Source of the DNA: Paenibacillus gyeongsangnamensis
GTDB lineage: Bacteria; Bacillota; Bacilli; Paenibacillales; NBRC-103111
Length of the DNA: 56,026 bases
NCBI RefSeq assembly: GCF_027533625.1
Contig: NZ_JAQAGZ010000035.1
Span: forward strand, 1-56,026
Direction of reading: 5' to 3'
Both the position numbers and the translations under genes were made by a program. The notes under the pieces are model-generated. The model was not told the DNA's origin. It did no database searches and worked only from the letters and a program-made list of their open reading frames with translations. The first letter of the stretch is position 1. Every line of letters starts with the position of its first letter. This document shows, one piece after another, positions 45,254-54,905 of this stretch.

Positions 45254-46159
45254 TTACGGCAATAAGGCTTTATTTAACTTGCATACCATGGTGTAAGCCG
45301 GGTCGAAAATGTTGCCAAGATCATACTCGACACATTGACCGAGTAAAGTACTGGCCTCTGCTATATCCAGACTATGATCCTCTTTTAACCAAAAAAGCAT
45401 TTCAGTAGTAGCGTGCTGGACCGCCTGATCAAGGGGACGCGCGTTTCCGACGGTGAACAAATGGCTGCCGGATTCACCGCGCGGCCAACGTATGGTTTTG
45501 CCTTTGATCAAATTAACAGTAAAACGAATATCCAACGAGATTTCAATCCCTGTCCCCACAATCTCTCCATCTCCCTGAAGGGCATGACCATCACCCACAT
45601 GCAGTAGCGCGCCCTCGACAAATACTGGAAAATAAGCTGTTACCCCAGTAACAAAGCCGCGATAATCCATATTTCCGCCGTATTCCCCCGATGTCGCAGT
45701 GGAAATGGCTTGACCGCGTGAAGGAGCTACGCCGAAACAGCCCATAAACGGAGCCAACGGTAGCTTCAGATGAGCTAGACGGGGAGTGGGATCAGCAAGT
45801 TGGGCTATGCCTTTTTCAATATCCACCTTCCAGTAAATGGTTTCATTTTTCGGCAATTGCGCCGCAAAATCCGCATCTAGTACATTCGGAGCTATAACTT
45901 TGGATGTAAAGCCCCAATTCCTGTTTGGGTACATATGATCTAGACGGATGGCCAAGACATCCCCCGGCTCGGCCCCCTCAACATAAAAAGGGCCGGTCAT
46001 GGGATTGCCGCGTTTTGTTACGGTATCACCCTTATGGTCCACTCCCCAGGCATCGACAGTAGTGGTTACGATACTATCTCCATCCCGGATTCGAAGAACC
46101 GGTTCATGAGAACCGATAGTATTGTAATATATTTCCGGAACAAAATGGTGTACGGCCAT
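45254..46159 (-). CDS. acetamidase/formamidase family protein
   Basis: This encodes 301 residues. Conserved blocks are GNPMTGPFYVEGAEPGDVLA, LPLAPFMGCFGVAPSRGQAI, GEYGGNMDYRGF and LLHVGDGHALQGDGEIVGTG, where the Asp-Gly-His segment is near the metal site. Enzymes of this family release ammonia from formamide or short amides. It strengthens the idea that the block breaks amide bonds. GGAGGG precedes ATG. Confidence 0.93.
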   Translation of the reverse strand: MAVHHFVPEIYYNTIGSHEPVLRIRDGDSIVTTTVDAWGVDHKGDTVTKRGNPMTGPFYVEGAEPGDVLAIRLDHMYPNRNWGFTSKVIAPNVLDADFAAQLPKNETIYWKVDIEKGIAQLADPTPRLAHLKLPLAPFMGCFGVAPSRGQAISTATSGEYGGNMDYRGFVTGVTAYFPVFVEGALLHVGDGHALQGDGEIVGTGIEISLDIRFTVNLIKGKTIRWPRGESGSHLFTVGNARPLDQAVQHATTEMLFWLKEDHSLDIAEASTLLGQCVEYDLGNIFDPAYTMVCKLNKALLP

Positions 46160-46211
46160 TTTAACCCTCCTATTTGTCTTGTCTCTGAATTTAGAATCAT
46201 GCGTCCCTTAC

Positions 46212-47171
46212 TTAGTTATACAAATGACATGCAACGACTTGCTTGTCAATTTGTCTAGGTTTGGGTTTTTCGGATTTACATATTTCCATGCAGCTGGAAC
46301 ATCGTGGATGAAATGCACAGCCGCTTGGGGGACTAGCAGGGTTGGGCACATCACCTGACAAAATGATTCTTTCCGATTTTTCCTTTTTATTAATAGTTGG
46401 AATGCAGGATAACAAAGATTGCGTATAGGGATGAAGCGGGTTACTGTAAATATCCTCTTTTTCCCCGACCTCCACAATCTCTCCAAGGTACATAACGCCA
46501 ATCCGATGGCTTATGTGTTTAACCACACTTAAATCATGAGAGATGAACAAATAGGAAAGTTTATATTTTTCCTGCAGATCCATCAGTAAATTCAGCACCT
46601 GCGCCTGAACGGAAACGTCCAGAGCCGATACGGGCTCATCAGCGATGATCAATTTTGGATGTAAGGCTAACGCCCGGGCAATTCCAATTCTTTGCCGCTG
46701 TCCACCTGAAAACTCATGCGGGAATCTGTTGCGGTAAGCGGAACGGAGCCCTACTTCTTCCATAAGATGTATGACCTTTTCTTCACGTTCTTTTTGCGAA
46801 TATAAATTGTGCAGTCTATACGGCTCGGCCAAGATTCTTCCAATCGTCATTCGGGGGTTTAGAGAAGCGTAAGGATCCTGAAAAACCATTTGTATATCTC
46901 TGCGCATTGTTCTTATATCTCGATTCGAAGCATTTCCCAAATCTACCGAATTAAATTTAACTGTGCCGCTCGTTGGCTTAGTCAATCGAATGATTGCCCT
47001 GCCTGTAGTCGATTTGCCGCATCCACTTTCTCCCACCAAAGCAAAGGTTTCTCCCTCTTGAATTGAAAAGCTGACATTGCGGATCGCGTGAATTTTTTTT
47101 CTATTTAACATTGTTCCCACAGTAAACACTTTTTGCAGATCTTGGACTTCCAATAGCGGCCTAGTTGTCAT
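46212..47171 (-). CDS. peptide ABC transporter ATP-binding protein (OppF/DppF)
   Basis: This encodes 319 residues from ATG 47171 (AAGGAGAGG upstream). Walker A is GESGCGKSTTGRAI, the ABC signature FSGGQRQRIGIARAL, Walker B LIIADEPVSALD, and the C-terminal Opp extension carries the Cys cluster PPSGCAFHPRCSSCMEIC (likely FeS-like). It energises import with the partner DppD. The start lies 14 bases inside the 3' neighbour spacing, indicating tight coupling. Confidence 0.95.
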   Translation of the reverse strand: MTTRPLLEVQDLQKVFTVGTMLNRKKIHAIRNVSFSIQEGETFALVGESGCGKSTTGRAIIRLTKPTSGTVKFNSVDLGNASNRDIRTMRRDIQMVFQDPYASLNPRMTIGRILAEPYRLHNLYSQKEREEKVIHLMEEVGLRSAYRNRFPHEFSGGQRQRIGIARALALHPKLIIADEPVSALDVSVQAQVLNLLMDLQEKYKLSYLFISHDLSVVKHISHRIGVMYLGEIVEVGEKEDIYSNPLHPYTQSLLSCIPTINKKEKSERIILSGDVPNPASPPSGCAFHPRCSSCMEICKSEKPKPRQIDKQVVACHLYN

Positions 47172-47184
47172 ATGAGTCCTCTCC

Positions 47185-48150
47185 TTACACTGCGTGCCAG
47201 CATTTAACATGATGGTCTGGTCCTATGTTTATCATGGTTGGTTCGCTTCCGCATTTTTCCGTAGAGAAACTGCATCTGGGAGAGAAACGACACCCCGCCG
47301 GCATTTTTCCAAGCTGTGGAACAGTTCCCGGAATGGTGTCCAGTCTCCTTCTTGTCTCTTCTATTTTGGGAATAGATTGTAATAATCCTTTTGTATACGG
47401 ATGACGCGGATTTTCAAGCAGTTCATCAACTTTTCCCGTCTCAACAATTTGACCGGCATACATGACGATAACCCGATCGCACATTTCCGATACAACGCCT
47501 AAATCATGGGTAATTAAGAGAATAGAGGTTTTAAATTCACGGTTAATTTTTTTTAATAACGCCAAGATTTGCGCCTGAATCGTAACGTCCAATGCTGTCG
47601 TAGGTTCGTCAGCTATCAATAATTTGGGATGACAGGATAAGGCCATCGCAATCATCACCCTCTGACGCATGCCTCCCGAAAGCTGGTGAGGGTATTCATC
47701 CATAATATTGCGGGAACTCGGGATACCGATGCTTTCCAGTATTGTTTGAACGTGTTCAATCGCATCTTTTTTGCTCACTTTCAAATGGTATCGTACGGCT
47801 TCGGTTAATTGGTCCCCGATGGAAAAGACAGGATTCAAGGATGTCATTGGTTCCTGGAAAACCATTGAAATATTTTTCCCGCGAATGTCTCGCATTTGTT
47901 CTCTATTCAGCTTTGTCAAATTTTTCTCTTCAAAGATAATAGATCCGTTCGTAATATGGCTGGTCTCAACCGGCAAAAGTCCCATGATGGATAAGGATGT
48001 GATGCTCTTCCCACATCCCGATTCGCCGACAATACCCAAAATCTCACCTTCCAAAATCTCAAAGGAAATATTGGATAGAGCCTCCAATTGTCCTTTAGAG
48101 GTAGAGAAAGCCAGGTTGACATCTTTGACTTGAAGTATGGCCCGTGTCAT
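47185..48150 (-). CDS. peptide ABC transporter ATP-binding protein (OppD/DppD)
   Basis: This encodes 321 residues from ATG 48150 (AAGGAGGG 8 bases upstream; a frame to 48189 lacks one). Walker A is GESGCGKSITSLSI, signature LSGGMRQRVMIAMAL, Walker B LLIADEPTTALD, and the C-terminal Cys cluster PAGCRFSPRCSFSTEKC. It pairs with OppF as the heterodimeric motor. Confidence 0.95.
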   Translation of the reverse strand: MTRAILQVKDVNLAFSTSKGQLEALSNISFEILEGEILGIVGESGCGKSITSLSIMGLLPVETSHITNGSIIFEEKNLTKLNREQMRDIRGKNISMVFQEPMTSLNPVFSIGDQLTEAVRYHLKVSKKDAIEHVQTILESIGIPSSRNIMDEYPHQLSGGMRQRVMIAMALSCHPKLLIADEPTTALDVTIQAQILALLKKINREFKTSILLITHDLGVVSEMCDRVIVMYAGQIVETGKVDELLENPRHPYTKGLLQSIPKIEETRRRLDTIPGTVPQLGKMPAGCRFSPRCSFSTEKCGSEPTMINIGPDHHVKCWHAV

Positions 48151-48163
48151 CTTTAATCCCTCC

Positions 48164-49108
48164 TTACCTAAACTTAATTCTCGGATCAAGAGTCGTATAG
48201 ATGATGTCTACCAGAAGATTAATGAAAATATAGGCAATCGATATGAAAAGAACGATTCCTTGAATCAGCGGGTAATCTCTCCTTGAAACGGCACTGATCA
48301 TCATTCGTCCGATGCCTGGTAAGTTGAACACCGTCTCGATCGCGATGGCTCCTCCCATTAATACAGCCATTGTAATACCGATGACTGTCAAAATAGGGAT
48401 AAACGCATTTTTCAAAATGTGCTTGAAAATCACGATCTTTTCCGGTAAACCCTTCGCTTTGGCAGTTCGCACGAAATCTTCGTTAAACATGTCCAACATA
48501 CTCGACCGAGTAATTCTGGCAATGAATGCCGCCTGAATTAATCCCAAGGCTATGGCGGGTAAGGTTAAAGATTGAATGCAGGCTATAACACCTTGAGATA
48601 GAGGGGTATATCCCGATACCGGAAACCATCTCAAATCTACCGCGAAGAATAGGATCAGAAGGAGACCAAACCAAAATTCCGGCATAGAAACCCCTAACAT
48701 AGCTCCAGTCATGGCAATCTGATCTATGGGTTTGTTTCTGAATACGGCTGATACGATTCCTGAAAGCATACCTATTGCAACAGCAATAATCAAAGCATAA
48801 ATAGTCAATAAAACGGTGATACCTGAATGCTCCCAGATCACATTGACAACTGGCTGTTTAAGAAAAATTGAATCCCCAAGCTGTAATGTCGCCAATTGTT
48901 TCAACCATTTAATTAACTGAATGAAGATGGGCTCGTTGAGCCCCAACGTTATCCTTAATTGATTAACTTGCTCGGGGGTAGCGTCGGAACCCAGCATGAC
49001 TGCTGCCGGGTCCCCTGGTGCTAAATGAAGCAAGGTAAACACAAGAACAAGGGGAACCATCATCGTGGGAAGCAAAACTAAAAACCTCCGAAGTATGAAA
49101 GACAGCAT
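48164..49108 (-). CDS. peptide ABC transporter permease (DppB)
   Basis: This encodes 314 residues with about six membrane helices. LGLNEPIFIQLIKWLK, the EAA loop around FVRTAKAKGLPEKIVIFKHI and FNLPGIGRMMISAVSRRDYP are DppB-type. It is one half of the membrane channel; the other half (DppC) is the gene at 50754-51668. The binding protein gene lies between the two permease genes. Confidence 0.95.
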   Translation of the reverse strand: MLSFILRRFLVLLPTMMVPLVLVFTLLHLAPGDPAAVMLGSDATPEQVNQLRITLGLNEPIFIQLIKWLKQLATLQLGDSIFLKQPVVNVIWEHSGITVLLTIYALIIAVAIGMLSGIVSAVFRNKPIDQIAMTGAMLGVSMPEFWFGLLLILFFAVDLRWFPVSGYTPLSQGVIACIQSLTLPAIALGLIQAAFIARITRSSMLDMFNEDFVRTAKAKGLPEKIVIFKHILKNAFIPILTVIGITMAVLMGGAIAIETVFNLPGIGRMMISAVSRRDYPLIQGIVLFISIAYIFINLLVDIIYTTLDPRIKFR

Positions 49109-49137
49109 AGATGTTTTCGACCCCTTTCCTTAAAAAG

Positions 49138-50715
49138 TTACTTTTTCCATACATTCCAATAGTATGGATATGGGGTTGCAACGAGATCCTGCACTTTCTT
49201 GCTTTTGGCTTTCAATAAAAAGAAATCGCCAAATTTTACAATCGGTACTTCCTCGTAAAATAACTTTTGAATTCCTACCCAAGCTTCTTTCCGTTTAACC
49301 GGATCCATCTCTGTGCTTACTTTCTTTAACAATTCTTCTTTGGGCGAGCTTTCCCACCAACCGGCTGCATTTGCACTAGTGTAACCCGCTCCTGCCGGGT
49401 CGGAAGAAAACGTGCTGCTTGTGGAGTAGAGTTCATATTGATCCGGTTTTGACCTCTGGCTTACTAAAGTAGCCCAGTCAACGACCTGCAAGTCAATATT
49501 AAAACCTGCCTTCTTTAATTGCTCTGTAGCTACAAGCGCAATTTTATACAAGTAGTCATAATCCTTTGTCGTCAGCCAACGAATTTTTTCTCCCTTGTAA
49601 CCCGCTTCCTGGAGCAACTGCTTCGACTTTTCAATGTTCCCCTGGTTATAAAGCTCTTTTCCCGCATCTGAGTACCATTGTTGAACTTCCTTTTGCAGCA
49701 AGCTCGGGTCCAAACGATAAAATTGTGGATCAGAGAAAGCTGCTTTCATGATAGGTTCTTTATCCAGAGCCGCATTAAACGCTTGCCGCATCTTTTGGTT
49801 AGTAAATATTCCTTGTTTATTATTAAATACAGCCATCGGCCACCAGTATGGCTTTACAATCACAGGATCTACGTTGCTGCTTGCTTTCACTCGAGTGTAC
49901 ATATCCGTACTGATCTCTTCTGCTACATCGAACTGCCCCGTTTCCAATCCATCCAATCGAACAGATATTTCCGGCGTTGGAATAAAATCCAGTTCATCCA
50001 TATAAGCCGTACGCTTTCCGGTCATGCCATTCGCCGTTTCTTCTCGGGGCATGTATTGCTCATAGCGCACCATCTTGATGTATTGATCCGGTTTATGTTC
50101 CTGAAATTTGTACGGACCAGTACCAATGAATGTTTTGATCTCACCGTCTCCCGCAGCGTCCACCACTTCCTTAGGATATATGGCAGCACCTTGATTAGGA
50201 AAGGACAGCAACGAAGGAACGGCAGGAGAGGATTCCTTCAAGGCCAGTATAATTTGGTAGTCTCCATTTTTTTTGAGCTCTTTGAGATTGCTTGCCAGCA
50301 ATTTTCCGTATTGATTCAATTTCATCCAACGATTTAAGGATGCAATGACATCATCCGCATTGAAGTCTTTACCGTCATGAAACTTGATCCCTTGCCTAAG
50401 ATTAATAGTATAGGACTTACTATTATCGTCATATGTATAATCTTTGGCCAGCATAGGCTGCGGATTATAATTCGCATCAGGCGTGAAAAGTCCCTCATAA
50501 ATATGATATCCGATTTCTTGAGAGGCAAAAGAAGTCGTCATTTGGACATCGAGAGTGGGCGGCTCGCTACTGATTGCAATTTTCAAAATTCCTCCTTTTT
50601 TAGGAACCGTGTTGTCCGCTGTCCCAATTGCACCCTGGTTCGGTTGCGAAGTGCACCCCGATAAAACGGCGATAATGAACAAACCTACGGACATCATTTT
50701 TTTCCATTTTTTCAT
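49138..50715 (-). CDS. peptide/opine ABC transporter substrate-binding lipoprotein, copy 1
   Basis: This encodes 525 residues. The lipoprotein signal MKKWKKMMSVGLFIIAVLSG-C is followed by the family 5 domain (GGILKIAISSEPPTLDVQMT, INLRQGIKFHDGKDFNADDV, IGTGPYKFQEHKPD). AGGAGG precedes ATG. It is the main receptor of the transporter and paralogue of the protein at 37303-38907. Confidence 0.95.
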   Translation of the reverse strand: MKKWKKMMSVGLFIIAVLSGCTSQPNQGAIGTADNTVPKKGGILKIAISSEPPTLDVQMTTSFASQEIGYHIYEGLFTPDANYNPQPMLAKDYTYDDNSKSYTINLRQGIKFHDGKDFNADDVIASLNRWMKLNQYGKLLASNLKELKKNGDYQIILALKESSPAVPSLLSFPNQGAAIYPKEVVDAAGDGEIKTFIGTGPYKFQEHKPDQYIKMVRYEQYMPREETANGMTGKRTAYMDELDFIPTPEISVRLDGLETGQFDVAEEISTDMYTRVKASSNVDPVIVKPYWWPMAVFNNKQGIFTNQKMRQAFNAALDKEPIMKAAFSDPQFYRLDPSLLQKEVQQWYSDAGKELYNQGNIEKSKQLLQEAGYKGEKIRWLTTKDYDYLYKIALVATEQLKKAGFNIDLQVVDWATLVSQRSKPDQYELYSTSSTFSSDPAGAGYTSANAAGWWESSPKEELLKKVSTEMDPVKRKEAWVGIQKLFYEEVPIVKFGDFFLLKAKSKKVQDLVATPYPYYWNVWKK

Positions 50716-50753
50716 ATACGGTACTCCTCCTAAGAATGGTTAACCCTTTACTT

Positions 50754-51668
50754 TTAAAGTTTTCGCAGCTTCGGATCCATCATGTCTCGCAAACCGTCTC
50801 CGAACAAATTGAGCCCCAGTACGGTCAACATTATCGCAATCCCCGGGAAAACCGCAATCCACCAAGCCTGCACAATATACACCCTTGAATCGCTCAAAAT
50901 GTTCCCCCAGCTCGGTATAGTCGGGGGTACACCGACTCCCAAAAAGCTTAATGCGGCTTCACCAAGTACGGCATAGGAAAAAATAAAAGAACATTGGATG
51001 ATAATAGGCGATAAACAATTCGGAAGGATATGAACAAACAGGATATACAAACTACGGGCACCCAATGTGATTTCCGCCTCGATAAACGGATATTCTCTGA
51101 TGACCAGAACGGATCCGCGAACAACTCTTGCCACGCGAGGCATATATACTATACTTAAAGCAATGACAACCGTACTGCTGCTAGGTCCCAGCAATCCCAT
51201 CATGGCCACAGCCAACATCAAGCCCGGAAAGGCCATTAGCCCGTCCATCAATCGCATCAAAACGTTATCCAGCCATCTGAAATAACCGGATAATAATCCT
51301 AACAGAGTCCCTCCACCCACAGCGAATATAACAACGAAAGCCCCTATCACAAGAGATACCTTGCCGCCGTTGGCCACTCGTGAAAACATATCTCGTCCAA
51401 AAGCATCCGTACCGAAAATATGAATAGAGCTCGGCGGCATCAATCGTTCTTCCACTTTCATGGCGTTCGGATCCCAACTGGTCAGAAAAGGTGCGAATAC
51501 GGTCATACCGATGATTATAATAATGATTCCCAAACCGAAAATAACGGACTTCCTTCGAAACAAATGCAAAAGTATCTCGTATTTGTCTTTCTTCAATTCT
51601 GTATTGTCATCAACTGCTAGGGTATGTATCGCATTCTTTTTATCCTCCAAGGAAAGCTTTGCTTCCAT
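50754..51668 (-). CDS. peptide ABC transporter permease (DppC)
   Basis: This encodes 304 residues with a cytoplasmic N-terminus, helix VIFGLGIIIIIIGMTVF, the DppC signature HIFGTDAFGRDMFSRV and an EAA-like loop EAEITLGARSLYILFVHIL. It is the second channel subunit, with DppB. A GGGGTGA ribosome site precedes ATG. Confidence 0.95.
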   Translation of the reverse strand: MEAKLSLEDKKNAIHTLAVDDNTELKKDKYEILLHLFRRKSVIFGLGIIIIIIGMTVFAPFLTSWDPNAMKVEERLMPPSSIHIFGTDAFGRDMFSRVANGGKVSLVIGAFVVIFAVGGGTLLGLLSGYFRWLDNVLMRLMDGLMAFPGLMLAVAMMGLLGPSSSTVVIALSIVYMPRVARVVRGSVLVIREYPFIEAEITLGARSLYILFVHILPNCLSPIIIQCSFIFSYAVLGEAALSFLGVGVPPTIPSWGNILSDSRVYIVQAWWIAVFPGIAIMLTVLGLNLFGDGLRDMMDPKLRKL

Positions 51669-51735
51669 AGAAAGTCACCCCGTTCCCATAGTCCCTTGGT
51701 CTGCTATTGTTAGCGATAAATCGCATCTTCTCTCT

Positions 51736-52662
51736 TCAAATAAGTCCTGCTTTTTCGTTCAACAATCCCCAACTTGCCAGTATTTTCGACACCTCCGCTT
51801 GATCTTCCTTATCCAACGGATCAACGGGCTCCCTTGTGACGCCCGCCCTCAATCCGACTTGTTCCATCGCCTCTTTTACAACAACTACATTGTTTCCGTT
51901 CGCATATTTGGCGCGAAGATTTTCGAATGGCAGTACCTCATCCCAAACTGACCAGATCGTTTCTTGGTCCTCTTGCTGGAGCGCTTTCAACAACTCAAAA
52001 GATTTTTGCGGATACACATTAACAAGTCCGGATGTAAATCCTTTAGCCCCGGCATGATAGAAAAATGGCGCCCATTTTTCGGCGGTTCCACAAATCCATG
52101 TAATATTTGTTTCCTTCGGAACTTCACGAACGACTTTTGCAAATCTCTGAAGGTCGTTAATTGAATATTTCACCCCAACCAGCTTGTCCAAAGGGGCCAA
52201 TTCCTTTAGCACGTCATCGCTTAAATTGGGATCCTTGAAATAAATAATGGACGGTATTTCTAAAGCTTCAATGATTTTTTTAAAATAGGAAATGTATCCT
52301 TGTTCGGTTACATACGGATGTATCGGCTGGTGAATCATAATGCAATCAGCTCCGGCTTGCTGAGCGAACGTCCCCAGTTCAATTGCGGTTTCCATCGAGT
52401 ACCCTACCCCTGCCATAACGATGGCTCGGCCATTAACGATTTCGACAACTCTTTTCGTTACTGTTTTCGCCTCCTCTATCGTTAACGTATAAAACTCTCC
52501 CGTATTTCCGCACGGTACAATAACTTTTGCGCCGTTATTAATTAAAAAGTTCACATTTTCCTCCAATCCTTTATAATCAATTTCTTTTGTATTCATGTAA
52601 AAAGGCGTTATATTAATTGCACAAATGGTTTCAAGTTGCTTGCTTAATTTTGCAAAGCTCAT
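51736..52662 (-). CDS. DapA-family lyase/aldolase (KDG dehydratase-like)
   Basis: This encodes 308 residues from ATG 52662, supported by GGAGG 8 bases upstream; longer frames to 52701 contain that site. The class I aldolase barrel shows CGNTGEFYTLT, IIYFKDPNL and the Schiff-base Lys in LVGVKYSIND. Similarity in style is highest to 5-dehydro-4-deoxyglucarate dehydratases and related decarboxylating lyases, which deliver 2,5-dioxopentanoate to the aldehyde dehydrogenase also encoded in this block. It is the first gene after the promoter at 52846-52874. Confidence 0.9.
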   Translation of the reverse strand: MSFAKLSKQLETICAINITPFYMNTKEIDYKGLEENVNFLINNGAKVIVPCGNTGEFYTLTIEEAKTVTKRVVEIVNGRAIVMAGVGYSMETAIELGTFAQQAGADCIMIHQPIHPYVTEQGYISYFKKIIEALEIPSIIYFKDPNLSDDVLKELAPLDKLVGVKYSINDLQRFAKVVREVPKETNITWICGTAEKWAPFFYHAGAKGFTSGLVNVYPQKSFELLKALQQEDQETIWSVWDEVLPFENLRAKYANGNNVVVVKEAMEQVGLRAGVTREPVDPLDKEDQAEVSKILASWGLLNEKAGLI

Positions 52663-52825
52663 AAATAATTCCTCCATTATGATTCGTTGGTCAATCATCA
52701 TTACTCGAATCGGGTTTCAACTTATCTTAGTTATCCGACATTATTGAATTCCTTAAGCACCCTGGAATGATAGTTTATCGCAACTTCTAAAATGACCTCA
52801 TAGTCATCTTCCTCCCACACAAAAT

Positions 52826-52849
52826 TGATATCTGATATATCAGATATCA
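52826..52849. promoter_or_regulatory. perfect 24-bp palindrome, probable GntR operator
   Basis: The half-site TGATATCTGATA is followed exactly by its reverse complement. It overlaps the -10 box of the operon promoter. A related dyad (GTGATAT-N5-ATATCAC) is at 54016-54034 before the GntR gene. Confidence 0.75.
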
Positions 52850-52874
52850 TACACTAGATATCTTTACATGTCAA
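52846..52874 (-). promoter_or_regulatory. promoter of the catabolic block
   Basis: On the minus strand TTGACA (52869-52874) and TATGAT (52846-52851) have a 17-base spacer, a near-consensus vegetative promoter. The start region falls inside the palindrome, so binding of a repressor there would block transcription. The first gene begins 184 bases downstream. Confidence 0.75.
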
Positions 52875-52918
52875 TTGTTATGTTGTTTATCTAACATATT
52901 GTGTTATAAATAATAACT

Positions 52919-53137
52919 TTAATTCTCGCTGTTCTTTTCGTCGATGATCGCAATCGGTATAGGTATAATATTGACCACGCAATTTTTCTATTCCCGGGCA
53001 AGAAATTTACAGCTATGAGATTCGCCAAAAAACCATCCACTAATGCGATCGCTCTCATAAAACGCTTTCATTATTGGGTGAGCATAGATCGATTTAGACG
53101 AAAAAACATCCGAACCATCATCGTATAGGTTGAACAT
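52919..53137 (-). pseudogene. small decayed protein gene, family uncertain
   Basis: In the gap between operon promoter and regulator, a minus-strand frame reads MFNLYDDGSDVFSSKSIYAH, PIMKAFYESDRISGWFFGES and on to a TAG at codon 50. The same frame then continues to codon 72. The LYDDGSD stretch recalls LYDDRG-type small domains (DUF3885-like), but I cannot confirm this. No clear ribosome-binding site is present. The rest of 52,875-53,307 shows no other gene. Confidence 0.3.
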
Positions 53138-53307
53138 TATATTTTCCCAACGAAAGGATGGTCTGGATGCTTAATCATTAAGACATGGACGCAGAAACGA
53201 TTCTTCATTGTTCATCAAAAAGGCTATCCGAATGGCTTTCTATAAAAGTTGTTCCTTCATTATGATTCGCCTGGTCGCTATTCAAACATTCTTGGCGACG
53301 ATACATC

Positions 53308-54000
53308 CTACTCATCTGATTTATTTTGATTGCTTAAAACCCATTGAGTAGTCCTCATGATATGTTTCTTCATTCGTTCTTCAGCCAAATCGGGATCTCT
53401 GTCTTTGATAGCTTCGAATATTCCCCTATGCTCATGAAAACCTTCTTCCATTTCGACAGTGAACTTTAATGCGCGTTTTCTAAAAGCTGTATCGAATGCA
53501 GCAATATTTTTAAGAATATTTAATATCATTAGGTTATTTGCCGCTTGACGGATCTTGTTATGAAAATTCGTATTTTCTTTCACCAAATCTTCTACTTTGT
53601 TTTGCCTATAAAGATCCTCAATCAATATAATCTGTTGCTCGAGCTCATATAATTTTTCATCAGTAATCTTTAGAGCCGCAAGTCTACTGCATAAAGCGTC
53701 TAAAGCAGCCCTTAGCATTAAAGTTTCTTCAATGCTAGAATCCACTACCTTCGAAACATACGACCCTTTTCTTGGGAAAGTTTCAACCAATCCTTCGTGA
53801 CCTAATATACGAAGCGCCTCTTTTATAGGGGTTGTGCTGATTCCCATAATTTCGGATATTTCTCTTTCTTTTATATGTTGCCCGGGTTTTAAGTGTCCAA
53901 TAACTATAGCCTCTCTGAGTGATTCGACGGCGATATCCCTTAACGATTTAACACTCTCCATTTTGATCGATAATTTTTCATTAATTTGCATTTCCAACAT
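53308..54000 (-). CDS. GntR-family regulator with FCD domain
   Basis: This encodes 230 residues. The N-terminal winged helix (about 20-85; LREAIVIGHLKPGQHIKERE, MGISTTPIKEALRILGHEGL) is of GntR type. The C-terminal all-helical FCD ligand domain (about 95-220) has metal/ligand residues in NFHNKIRQAANN and GFHEHRGIFEAI. FadR/FCD proteins usually repress a neighbouring catabolic operon and release on binding its substrate or intermediate. The palindromes at 52826 and 54016 support control of the block and of itself. AAGGAG precedes ATG. Confidence 0.94.
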   Translation of the reverse strand: MLEMQINEKLSIKMESVKSLRDIAVESLREAIVIGHLKPGQHIKEREISEIMGISTTPIKEALRILGHEGLVETFPRKGSYVSKVVDSSIEETLMLRAALDALCSRLAALKITDEKLYELEQQIILIEDLYRQNKVEDLVKENTNFHNKIRQAANNLMILNILKNIAAFDTAFRKRALKFTVEMEEGFHEHRGIFEAIKDRDPDLAEERMKKHIMRTTQWVLSNQNKSDE

Positions 54001-54015
54001 ATTTCTCCTTATACA

Positions 54016-54034
54016 GTGATATCTGATATATCAC
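54016..54034. promoter_or_regulatory. operator before the GntR gene
   Basis: GTGATAT-CTGAT-ATATCAC ends 16 bases before the start of the regulator and shares GATATCTGATATATCA with the palindrome at 52826-52849. Negative autoregulation is likely. A half-like TTGATATTTGATATC lies near 54,356. Confidence 0.65.
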
Positions 54035-54040
54035 ATTATA

Positions 54041-54900
54041 CTTCGAGTTTAGCTTATAGTGCAACAATTAAAAACTGATTAAGATATATGCAATAAATTT
54101 AAATGCCGCGGGGGCATCTCGATTTTTAGACAGCATAAATAACCTGCTCCGTTGTTCTAAACCATTCCAAGCACCGTGGTATAAAAAATAACGCTCGAGG
54201 AAAATAACAACCCTCGGCGTAATTTGGGCCTACTTGACCTTCTTCCCCCTTCGCCTACCCGATGATATTCTCGATCCGCTCAAGTACTTCCGGCGAATGT
54301 TATCGGCACTTATCCGGAGCGATCGCCGTTTATGCTCATGTCGTTAAATAAGATCGTTGATATTTGATATCTGTAGCCGCATAGTTGACCCAGCGTAAGA
54401 ATCAATATTTTCGGCGGAAGTCCCTTCCTCTGCATTTCTCAAGTTCATTTGATTCGCTGCTGCATTATTGCCCTGTCGGCTGGGTACTCGCATTTGATAA
54501 TAATTTCATATGATTCAGGCCCTATAGTTATTAATCAGGGCTTGCTCAATGACAATCATTGGACAAAGATCCGAAAGCATCAAGGGACCTGAGATTCATC
54601 CCTACGCGAAAATTATTTGTAATCGAAGCACCTTCTCCAAAACAAGTGAAGCGCGAGAGTGTGACGTACCTCCAGCAAAAATAATTACCAAAGTGAAGGC
54701 GGGACGTCAACTAGCCTTTGGCGTCCTCCACCGCACTCAATTCGCAAGTCAGAAAACAGGAACGTTGCAATCGGTGATCTTGCTTAGAAGAGAGAGCATC
54801 GATTTTCCACTTTTCAAAAATTTTTAGGTCAATTCCCAATTGCACTACAACAGCTTCTATATCCAATGTTCTCATGCTTTCGAACTAAACCTCCTATTGT
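54041..54900. other. no recognisable gene
   Basis: Short frames exist (for example 54549-54827) but none has a plausible start or a known family. Base composition and many stops suggest decayed DNA. Confidence 0.4.
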
Positions 54901-54905
54901 CCGAA

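Noticed and set aside
53066..53080. cre-like ATGAAAGCGTTTTAT
   Set aside because: It differs at the conserved CA end and lies within decayed coding sequence away from a promoter.
54549..54827. 92-codon plus-strand frame
   Set aside because: No start signal, no domain and atypical composition.
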